53,938 nucleotides of DNA from BP-133 sp040756995. GTDB lineage: Bacteria; Actinomycetota; Acidimicrobiia; IMCC26256; BP-133. Below are positions 1-6,857 of this stretch, one piece after another. Under the pieces are notes generated by a model. That model searched no databases and was not told where the DNA came from. It saw only the letters and a list, made by a program, of their open reading frames with translations. The translations under genes were made by a program, and so were the position numbers. Position 1 is the first letter of the stretch; the number at the start of each line of letters is the position of its first letter. Location of the stretch: NCBI GenBank assembly GCA_040756995.1, contig JBFLYK010000042.1, forward strand, positions 1-53,938, given 5' to 3'.

Positions 1-1677
1 GACACCCCGGGGCGACCAGCGCCGGCCGAAGAGGACGAAGGCGCCCAGGATGCCGAGCGGCCACAGGGCCAGCAGCCGCGACGTCACGTCGGGCGGATGG
101 AAGCCCACGATGGTGGAGAGGCCCCCGGCGGCGAGTCCGAACGGCGTGTGGCCCCCGGCGGGAGCGGCGTTGGTGGCGTACTCCAGCGTGGGCGGCGTCG
201 AGGCCGCGCCCAGCCCGTCCCGCCAGCCGGCGAGGGCCGCAACGGCCGTCACGGTCACGGCGAGGGCGACGGCCCAGCCCAACAGCGGCCCGACGGTGCC
301 CCCGCGCCGTCGGAAGGCCCGGAGCACGGTGCCGCCGGCCGCGGCGTGGAGCACGGCGACCGTGACCATGCCGAACTGGTGGGCCCAGACGACGGCGGCG
401 GCAGCCAGTCCGAAGAGGATCCAACCGCCGGGGTGACCGTGGCGGACGGCGGCCACCATCCCGAGGAGGGCCAGGCCCACCAGGAGGGCGGTGACGGCGG
501 CCGGTCCGGCGGAGCCCGACACCCAGACGAACGCCGGGCCGAGGGCGGCGACGGCGGCGGCCACCATCCCCGTCCGCTTCCCGTAGAGCGCCCGCCCGGT
601 GACAAAGGCCACCGGGACGAGGAGCAGCCCGGCCACCAGCGCCGGCAACCGCAGGGCCGCCGCCGACCCGCCGAAGAGATGGCGGGAGAACCAGACCAGC
701 GCGACCGCCAGCGGCGGATGGGCGGCGCCGTTGCTGCCGGCGATGGCGTCGTCGAACGAGCCGCTCACCAGCCGGGCGATCGCGGCGTCGGCGGTGCCGC
801 CGGATGAGCCGACCGCCAACCGGGCCAGCAATCCGACGGCCGTGGCGGCGACCACGAGGCCGACGGCGGCCTGATCGGCGGCCGCCGCTCCGACCGTCCT
901 GACGACCTCCGGCCGCGGCGCGGCCTGATCGGCGGCCTCGGTCCCGACCGGCCTGACGACCTCCGGCCGCCGGCCGGCGAGCGGGCCGTCGACCAGCGTG
1001 GCCGCACGGCGACCGGCGACGTCGGGCCGCCGGCCGGCGGTCGGGCCGTCGACCAATGTGGCCCGACCGAGACCGACGAGCATGACGGCCGCCGCGGCGG
1101 CCAGGCCCACGACGCCGTCCTCCAGCGTGGGGCGGACCGGCAGGAGCGCCTCGGCCGCACCCACCACCAGGGCGGCGCCGGCCACGAGGGCGACACCCTG
1201 TCCACCGACGCGGGCGAGCCGATGCACGGCCAGGATCTGCGCCAGTCCGGCGGCGGCCGCGGCGGCGGCGACGTACGTCAACCGGCCGTCCGGAACCGGC
1301 ACCGTGGCCCGGCTCGGAAGCAGCAACTCGGCGGCGGCCGGGACGACGAGGACGGCGCCCACCCCGGCGGCGGCTCCGATCGTCAGCGCCGGCATGACCG
1401 CCCGCCGGCCGCCCCCGAGCAGCGATGGGACGAGAAGCACCGCCGCCCCACAGACGCCGGCGGCCGTTCCCAGAGCGACGGCGGCCAGCACCAACGTCGG
1501 CAGCAGCGCCGCCCTGGTGACCGTGGCGTCCATCGCTGACCGCAGGAGCGGAAAGAGGATCGTGGCCAGCGGCGCGGCGGCCATGATCGCCCCGGCGGCC
1601 GTCATCGACACATCCCGGCGCCGGATGGGCGGGCCGGCGGCCGCCACGGCAGCACGTTGGATCGGGACGTCGAGCAC
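1..1677 (-). CDS. Membrane glycosyltransferase (GT39/PMT-like), 3' part missing
   Basis: The frame is open from a GTG at 1677 to the window edge, so at least 559 residues are present and the C-terminus is missing. GGGGAGG lies four bases before the GTG, which decides the start. The first ~220 residues are a chain of hydrophobic segments resembling the membrane part of a polysaccharide flippase. A hydrophilic linker built from tandem repeats follows (roughly residues 200-270). The second half reads like a GT-C/GT39 enzyme: an acidic pair in SGSFDDAIAGSNG, then AAHPPLA, LFGGSAAALRLPALV and further membrane spans. GT39-type enzymes move sugars from polyprenyl-phosphate donors on the outer face of the membrane. 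The fold class is fairly secure; substrate is unknown, and the flippase resemblance of the N-terminal half is a weaker impression. Confidence 0.72.
   Translation of the reverse strand, partial: MLDVPIQRAAVAAAGPPIRRRDVSMTAAGAIMAAAPLATILFPLLRSAMDATVTRAALLPTLVLAAVALGTAAGVCGAAVLLVPSLLGGGRRAVMPALTIGAAAGVGAVLVVPAAAELLLPSRATVPVPDGRLTYVAAAAAAAGLAQILAVHRLARVGGQGVALVAGAALVVGAAEALLPVRPTLEDGVVGLAAAAAVMLVGLGRATLVDGPTAGRRPDVAGRRAATLVDGPLAGRRPEVVRPVGTEAADQAAPRPEVVRTVGAAAADQAAVGLVVAATAVGLLARLAVGSSGGTADAAIARLVSGSFDDAIAGSNGAAHPPLAVALVWFSRHLFGGSAAALRLPALVAGLLLVPVAFVTGRALYGKRTGMVAAAVAALGPAFVWVSGSAGPAAVTALLVGLALLGMVAAVRHGHPGGWILFGLAAAAVVWAHQFGMVTVAVLHAAAGGTVLRAFRRRGGTVGPLLGWAVALAVTVTAVAALAGWRDGLGAASTPPTLEYATNAAPAGGHTPFGLAAGGLSTIVGFHPPDVTSRLLALWPLGILGAFVLFGRRWSPRGV
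866..1068. repeat. Tandem in-frame duplications in the glycosyltransferase linker
   Basis: Two 54-bp units (starting 866 and 920) encode RPEVVRPVGTEAADQAAP and RPEVVRTVGAAAADQAAV. Next to them two ~60-bp units encode ATLVDGPLAGRRPEVV and ATLVDGPTAGGRPDVA. All keep the reading frame and sit between the two membrane halves of the encoded protein, so they look like linker expansion by slippage. Confidence 0.8.
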
Positions 1678-1819
1678 GGCACCTCCCCGGTCGCGAGCGG
1701 TTCGACCATGAGATGTGCCCGTGCGAATGAGGCCGAGATGAGCGGATCATGAAAGATCCCTCAGGGGGTACGGTGGCGCGGGGAACCCCCGGCCAAGCGA
1801 GCCGAGCGAGGTGAGCGCA

Positions 1820-2230
1820 ATGACGCTGGAACAGACGGGGACCGACACCGGATTCATCCACGGCCACGCGGCCGAACACGCCGGCACGGAGCACCGGCAC
1901 GTCGAGGATCATCGCCGCCTGTCGCAGGAGCACCTGGCAGCCCATCAAGCGCTCTGCGACCGCCACGTCGACGAGCACACCGGTCTCGCCGACCGTCATG
2001 TCGCCGAGCACGAGAAGGCGGCCGACGCCCGCTCGGCGCAGAAGGCGGCGATCAGCGCCCGGCATGCTTTCGAGCATCTGCTGCTCGAGGCCAAGCACGC
2101 CGGCCAGCTGGCCTGGATGGAGCTCCGCCACGCCGGCGAACGGATCGGGGTCGACGCCCGACATGCCTTCGAACTGAGCGCCCAGGAGCGCCGGCACGCC
2201 AGGGACGACGGCCGTCCGCAGCGGGTCTGA
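1820..2230 (+). CDS. Histidine-rich hendecad-repeat protein, unknown function
   Basis: 136 residues from ATG 1820, preceded by GAGG at suitable spacing; a GTG at 1811 is a poorer in-frame alternative. After 13 residues the whole protein is eleven consecutive 11-residue units, for example HGHAAEHAGTE, HRHVEDHRRLS, QEHLAAHQALC, DRHVDEHTGLA, DRHVAEHEKAA. Position 3 is His in ten of eleven units and position 7 is His in most of the first half. No signal peptide or membrane segment is visible. An 11-residue period with small and hydrophobic residues at fixed places suggests a long, right-handed or straight coiled coil with a line of His along one face. Metal or proton binding is a reasonable guess only; I recognise no family. 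Confidence 0.8.
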   Translation: MTLEQTGTDTGFIHGHAAEHAGTEHRHVEDHRRLSQEHLAAHQALCDRHVDEHTGLADRHVAEHEKAADARSAQKAAISARHAFEHLLLEAKHAGQLAWMELRHAGERIGVDARHAFELSAQERRHARDDGRPQRV

Positions 2231-2345
2231 CCGTTCCGCGGCCTATCGGGTCGTCCGGGCCCGGGGCCGAATGCCCCCTTCAGCCGGGAAGTTCTTCTGC
2301 CGATCCTTACGGTGACGAATGGCCGGCACCGGCTGGGGAGTGGGC

Positions 2346-2687
2346 GTGGACAACCAGAACAAGCCGCAACAGACATCCGCCGAGGACGAGGCCACACCGG
2401 CCACCCCGGCGGCGCCGCTCCAAGCCCGCAGCCCGTACCGGCCGCTGTCCCGCCGCAAGCGTCAGGAGCAGGTCGTCGAGCCGCCGTCGGCGGTGGAGCG
2501 GCCGGTCACGAGTTCGAGGTTCGACGCCTCGCCGACCAGGATCAGCGCCGCTCTGGCCAAGGCCGGGGCGTCGCCCGAGATGACCGTGCTCGCCTGGGGC
2601 CCCGACGGCACCGCCACCTCCGACCACGAGGACGACGTCGAGGTCGAGATCCAGATCGAGATCGGGGAGTCCCGGCCCGAGGCGTAG
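2346..2687 (+). CDS. Small acidic hypothetical protein
   Basis: 113 residues from GTG 2346, which has GGGGAG five bases upstream; starts at 2319 or 2340 are in frame too. It opens with a Gln/Thr/Pro-rich stretch, has a basic patch (YRPLSRRKRQEQ) near residue 30, and ends in a very acidic strand-like tail (EDDVEVEIQIEIGE). No known domain is recognised. The hydrophilic composition and lack of signal peptide suggest a cytosolic protein. It lies between the His-rich protein and the diguanylate cyclase on the same strand, but gaps of more than 100 bases argue against tight coupling. Confidence 0.5.
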   Translation: MDNQNKPQQTSAEDEATPATPAAPLQARSPYRPLSRRKRQEQVVEPPSAVERPVTSSRFDASPTRISAALAKAGASPEMTVLAWGPDGTATSDHEDDVEVEIQIEIGESRPEA

Positions 2688-2795
2688 CCCGGCCGGCCGG
2701 GCGCGCCGCCCCGACCGCGCCACAAACCACCGTCGCTCGACCTCAGGATCCGCGGCGTCGGGCCGATCAGGTCCCTGATCCGCCCATGGCCAGGA

Positions 2796-4130
2796 GTGTT
2801 GGCGACGTTGCCGGAACAACGTGCACCCGAAAAGCGCGCCGGACGGCCGGCGGTGGTCGACGCTCCCACCGCCAGTGAGTGGTCGGTGTGGTGGGCCACG
2901 CCGGCGCCGGCCCGGGCCTACACCGCCCTCGTCGTGCTGGTGGCGGCGGGTTTCAGCCTGTTCGGACTGGCGGCCGGGCCGGGTCAGGGCTGCATCGGCG
3001 CCGCGCTGGCCCTCATCGCCGGCGGGTTCGCCGTCGTGGAGCTCGGCCGGCTGGCCGAGGGCGGACGGGTCGACCGCCAACGCATCCACAAAGGGCTGTC
3101 GGCCTGGCCGCTGGCCGGCGCGCTGCTCCTGCCCGTCGGGCTGACGGGATGGGTGGCGGCCGCCGTGTACCTCCACGCCTGGGCCCGGGGCATCCGCATC
3201 ACCCGGTGGAAGTGGATGGGGTCGTGGGGCATCGTCACGCTGGCGTCGCTGGCCGCGACCGGCGCCTTCCGGGCCGTCAACGGCGACGTGCTGCAGCGGT
3301 TCGGGTCGGGGCGGGCGTTCGCCGCCGTGGTGGCGGCCACGGCGGCGTTCCTCGTGGCCGAGTCGGCCGGGCTGTTCATCGTCTCCCGGATCAACGACCC
3401 GGAGGACGAGCAGTACCTGCGGGCGCAGCTGGCCAGCCCGTCGTTCTACGCCGTGGAGACGGCGGTGCTGGGTTCCGGGGCGCTGGCCGCGGTGCTCTAC
3501 GGCTTCTGGCCCGGCTTCCTGATTCTGGGTGGACCGGCGCTGCTGCTGATGCAGCGGGGCATGCTCCACCAGCCGCTGCAACACGAGGCCCGACACGACG
3601 CCAAGACCGGCGTCCTCAACTGCGAGGCGTGGCGGGCGACGGCCTCTTCGGCGTTGGGCCACTCCCGGCGCCAGGAGCGGCTGGCGGCCGTCCTCGTCGT
3701 CGACATCGACCACTTCAAGGCGGTCAACGACGTGTTCGGCCACCTGGCCGGTGATGACGTGCTGGCCCGGGCGGCCGACGCCATCGTCGGCTGCGTGCGC
3801 AGCACCGACCTCGTCGGCCGCTTCGGTGGCGACGAGTTCTGTGCCCTGCTGTTCTGCACCGGCCCGGAGGACGCCCTGGCCACCGCCGAACGGATCCGCC
3901 GGCGGATCGAGAACCTGGCCTTCGCCGATCCCCGCCTCAGCGTCACCGCCTCGGTCGGACTGGCCACTGTCCCGCTGGCCGGTGGCGGTGCCGGGGAGGA
4001 GCCGACCGTCGGGCTCGCCGAACTGATGGCGGCCGCCGACCGGGCCCTCTACCGGGCCAAGCACAACGGACGCAACTGCGTCGACCGGGCCGAGGACCGC
4101 CGGCCGCCGGCACCCGTTCCCGCTTCCTGA
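2796..4130 (+). CDS. Membrane-bound diguanylate cyclase (GGDEF)
   Basis: The predicted enzyme makes cyclic di-GMP from two GTP. The N-terminal ~260 residues hold about six hydrophobic segments with no recognisable sensor domain. The catalytic domain follows, starting near HDAKTGVLN; VVDIDHFKAVND supplies the metal-binding Asp, and RFGGDEF carries the intact signature with its first Gly near residue 344. RSTD lies exactly five residues before GGDEF, the expected RxxD inhibitory site, so product inhibition is likely. The C-terminus AADRALYRAKHNGRN is typical. No EAL domain is attached. The start is GTG 2796; TTG 2799 is also possible and neither has an ideal ribosome site. There are no c-di-GMP effector genes beside it. 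Confidence 0.9.
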   Translation: MLATLPEQRAPEKRAGRPAVVDAPTASEWSVWWATPAPARAYTALVVLVAAGFSLFGLAAGPGQGCIGAALALIAGGFAVVELGRLAEGGRVDRQRIHKGLSAWPLAGALLLPVGLTGWVAAAVYLHAWARGIRITRWKWMGSWGIVTLASLAATGAFRAVNGDVLQRFGSGRAFAAVVAATAAFLVAESAGLFIVSRINDPEDEQYLRAQLASPSFYAVETAVLGSGALAAVLYGFWPGFLILGGPALLLMQRGMLHQPLQHEARHDAKTGVLNCEAWRATASSALGHSRRQERLAAVLVVDIDHFKAVNDVFGHLAGDDVLARAADAIVGCVRSTDLVGRFGGDEFCALLFCTGPEDALATAERIRRRIENLAFADPRLSVTASVGLATVPLAGGGAGEEPTVGLAELMAAADRALYRAKHNGRNCVDRAEDRRPPAPVPAS

Positions 4131-4278
4131 ACGCCCGCCGAGTTTCCCGGCTGCGCTCCGCGCGCTTCGAGGTGGGGGGTGGACCCACCTGGGGGTATGG
4201 CTCGGTTACCGTGGTTTGCGTGTTTTGCCGGGATCGCGGGGGGAAGCGGTCCTGACGCATCTTCGGGGGAGGGCCGCC

Positions 4279-6276
4279 GTGCGCCGCATCCTGCATTTCC
4301 TGGTCGTAGCGCTCGTCGGAGCCGCCGTCCTGCCGGTGGTGGCCGAAGCCGGGCCGGCCATCGGCAGATCGCCCGAAGCCCGCGTGGCCGACGTCGCCAC
4401 CGGCGTGGCTGCCCAGGCCGCCCGGAGCACGCCGGACGGCATCCTCGATGTCGTCGTGACCCTGGACCGGCCGGCGTCGAAGGGCCTGGCCGGGCGGCTC
4501 CGGGCCCTCGGATCGCAGGTGTGGACGGCCGAGCACATCGAGGTCGCCGCCCTGCACCTCCCCGCCGCCCGGCTCGGCGCCCTCCGCCGCCTGCCCGGCG
4601 TCGAGGGCGTCTATCCGAACCGGGAACTGCGCTACTTCGACGATCCGCCGAAGCGGCCCGGCCCGACGCTGCCGCCGCTTCCCGGTCAGGCCCCGCCCGG
4701 CGGGTTCGGCGCCGTGCTGCCCATTCCCGACATCGGCGTGACCGGGAAGGGGGTGACGGTAGGGGTCATCGACAGCGGCGTCGACTTCACCCACCCCGAC
4801 CTGGCCGACGCCATGGTGGCCAACGTGAAGGTCAGCCCGCTCGGGCCCGACGGCCCGGTGCCGCCCATCGAGGGGCTGCCCAACACCGACAACACTTCGG
4901 GCCACGGCACCCATGTGGCCGGCGACGTCGCCGGACGGGGCACCGCCTCCAACGGCGCCTACAAGGGGTCGGCCCCCGGGGCCTCGCTGGTCGGGATCGG
5001 CACCGGAGAGGGCCTCAGCGTCCACTCCCGGGGCGTACTGCAGTCCTATGACTGGGTGCTGGAGAACCAGCAGAAGTACGGGATCCGGGTGCTCAACAAC
5101 TCCTTCGGCGGTCCGTTCGAGCCGTTCGACCCGGGCGAACCCATCAACCGGGCCACCAAGAAGGCGGCCGACGCCGGAATCGTCGTGTTGTTCGCCCAGG
5201 GCAACGACGGCGACGAGATGACGATGAACAGCAACGCCACCGCTCCCTGGGTGATCGCCGTGGCGGCGAGCACCCAGCAGGGCGGCATGACGGAGTTCAG
5301 CTCCGGCGGACTTGACGCCGATGTCGTCGACCCGACGACCTTCGACGTCACCGACCTGGCCGGCGACCCCCGGCGGCCGCTGCGGATGGGCCTCTACCAC
5401 CCGTCGATCGCCGCCCTCGGCGAGTACGTCGTCGGCGCCCGGGCGGCGGGGACCGTCCTGCCCGCCCTCGGCGCCCGCCACGACCTCGCCCTTCCGGCCG
5501 GCGACCAAGCCCGCTACACGATCATGTCGGGCACGTCGATGGCCTCGCCGGTGGCGGCGGGCTTCGTGGCCCTGATCCTGGAGGCCAACCCCGACCTGCG
5601 GCCGGCCGACGTGAAGCGGGTGCTGCAGATCACGGCCAAGCCGATCGCCGGCGTGCCGTTCTTCCGCCAGGGCTACGGCAACGCCGATCCGGCCGCCGCC
5701 GTCGACCTCGCCCGGCGCCTGCGGGGCAAGCCGGCCGACGACGTGAACCGGATCCTCGACGAGCAGCAGGCGGCCCGTGACGCCGAGATCCTGGCCGGCA
5801 TGCCGCACCCCTTGCGCACCACCGCCTGGTGGAAGACCCCGGTCCCCGACGGCGACACGCCGGCGGCCGGCGGGAGTGGCGACGAAGCCCCGGGCGGCGG
5901 CTCGGCGGCCGGTGACGACGCCCACAAGATCACCGTCGAGGCGGGGACGGGCCGCCTCAAGGTCGTCAACGCCGGGCTCGGTCTGCCGTTCGTGCCCGAC
6001 CCGGCCCACACGATCATCGTGCGGGACGCCTCGGGGCGGGTCGTCGGCCGCTCCGACCCGCACCTGCCCGGTCAGTCGGGGACGTTCGTGCTCGACCTCG
6101 ACCTGACCAAGCTGTCCAACCTGGCCTGGGGCACCTGGACGATCGAGGTGACCGAAGCGGGCCTCGTCCCGGCCGGGATTTTCGGATCGGAGGAGGCGAC
6201 GGTGGCCGCCACCTTCGCCGTTCCCCAGGCGCCGGAGCCGGCCTCCTCGATTCTTCCGGTGCCGCCCTCCGGGTAG
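4279..6276 (+). CDS. Secreted subtilisin-like serine protease (S8) with I9-type propeptide
   Basis: 665 residues. GTG 4279 follows GGGGGAGG and opens a clean signal peptide (RRILHFLVVALVGAAVLPVV...), so I prefer it to the longer frame from 4216. An inhibitor_I9-like prodomain occupies about residues 50-115 (DVVVTLDRPASKGLAGRL). The catalytic triad is visible: Asp near 165 in GVIDSGVDFTHPDL, His near 209 in SGHGTHVAGDV, and Ser near 420 in SGTSMASPVAAGF; FAQGNDGD provides the oxyanion Asn. After the protease comes a Gly/Pro-rich linker and a ~110-residue beta-rich C-terminal domain. It is expected to act outside the cell. The gene is followed 66 bases later by a VOC protein with its own ribosome site. 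Confidence 0.93.
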   Translation: MRRILHFLVVALVGAAVLPVVAEAGPAIGRSPEARVADVATGVAAQAARSTPDGILDVVVTLDRPASKGLAGRLRALGSQVWTAEHIEVAALHLPAARLGALRRLPGVEGVYPNRELRYFDDPPKRPGPTLPPLPGQAPPGGFGAVLPIPDIGVTGKGVTVGVIDSGVDFTHPDLADAMVANVKVSPLGPDGPVPPIEGLPNTDNTSGHGTHVAGDVAGRGTASNGAYKGSAPGASLVGIGTGEGLSVHSRGVLQSYDWVLENQQKYGIRVLNNSFGGPFEPFDPGEPINRATKKAADAGIVVLFAQGNDGDEMTMNSNATAPWVIAVAASTQQGGMTEFSSGGLDADVVDPTTFDVTDLAGDPRRPLRMGLYHPSIAALGEYVVGARAAGTVLPALGARHDLALPAGDQARYTIMSGTSMASPVAAGFVALILEANPDLRPADVKRVLQITAKPIAGVPFFRQGYGNADPAAAVDLARRLRGKPADDVNRILDEQQAARDAEILAGMPHPLRTTAWWKTPVPDGDTPAAGGSGDEAPGGGSAAGDDAHKITVEAGTGRLKVVNAGLGLPFVPDPAHTIIVRDASGRVVGRSDPHLPGQSGTFVLDLDLTKLSNLAWGTWTIEVTEAGLVPAGIFGSEEATVAATFAVPQAPEPASSILPVPPSG

Positions 6277-6342
6277 CCCGGGAACGCCCCTCGTCGAGTG
6301 AGCGACAATGTCGGGTCGCCCCCCCCGACGAAGGAGGCTTCC

Positions 6343-6810
6343 ATGAGCCCCGTTCAGCCCATTCCCGAGGGTTACCCCCGCCTGTCCCCCTACCTGTGCG
6401 TCGACGGCGCCGCCCGGGCCATCGACTTCTACACCGAGGTGCTCGGCGCGACGGTGAAGATGCAGATGGGCGGGCCCGACGGGAAGATCGGCCACGCCGA
6501 GCTCCTCCTCGGCGACTCGATCCTCATGCTGGCCGACGAGTACCCCGACATGGGGTTCCTGAGCCCGAGCCGAATCGGCGGGACGGCCGTGACGCTCCAC
6601 GCCTACGTGGAGGACGTCGACGCCGTCTTCGAAAAGGCGCTCGCCCGCGGCGCCAAGTCGCTGCGGGCGGTGGAGAACCAGTTCTACGGCGACCGTTCGG
6701 GCCAGTTCGAAGACCCGTTCGGCCACCGCTGGAACGTCGCGACCCACGTGGAGGACGTCCCGCCGGACGAGATGGCCCGCCGGGCCGAGCAGGCCGGCGC
6801 CAGCGGCTGA
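6343..6810 (+). CDS. VOC-family (glyoxalase/PhnB-like) protein
   Basis: 155 residues from ATG 6343, which has a strong AAGGAGG upstream. A single VOC repeat pair is recognisable: SPYLCVDGAARAIDFYTEVLGA at the first half, IGHAELLLGDSILMLADE, and GQFEDPFGHRWNVATHVED at the end. The PhnB-like subgroup lacks a well-established reaction; members bind a metal or small molecule and are often annotated as glyoxalase/bleomycin resistance-like. Substrate cannot be inferred. It ends at a hairpin region shared with the convergent M16 protease. Confidence 0.88.
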   Translation: MSPVQPIPEGYPRLSPYLCVDGAARAIDFYTEVLGATVKMQMGGPDGKIGHAELLLGDSILMLADEYPDMGFLSPSRIGGTAVTLHAYVEDVDAVFEKALARGAKSLRAVENQFYGDRSGQFEDPFGHRWNVATHVEDVPPDEMARRAEQAGASG

Positions 6811-6836
6811 GCCCGCCGGCGTGACGGCGTGACGGT

Positions 6837-6857
6837 GTGACGCCGTGACGGCGTCAC
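6837..6857. terminator. Hairpin between convergent VOC and M16 genes
   Basis: Perfect 9-bp inverted repeat GTGACGCCG/CGGCGTCAC with a 3-base loop, overlapping the last codon and stop of the minus-strand protease. It is preceded by further GTGACGG units from 6820. There is no T-run, so it may work as a GC-only terminator in both directions. Confidence 0.5.

Noticed and set aside
1740..1800. GGGGGTACGG near 1766 and GGGGGTATGG near 4191 as a shared upstream element
   Set aside because: The match is short, distances to the starts differ, and such G-rich runs are common in this base composition.
2307..4064. A 585-codon minus-strand frame over the small acidic protein and the diguanylate cyclase
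   Set aside because: The plus-strand GGDEF domain is unmistakable; the minus-strand product has only low-complexity Arg/Gly/His composition.
3943..6747. A 934-codon open frame on the minus strand
   Set aside because: It is antisense to the subtilase and VOC genes, whose catalytic motifs are intact. The encoded protein is Gly/Arg/His/Val-rich without domains, as expected for the antisense frame of GC-rich coding DNA.
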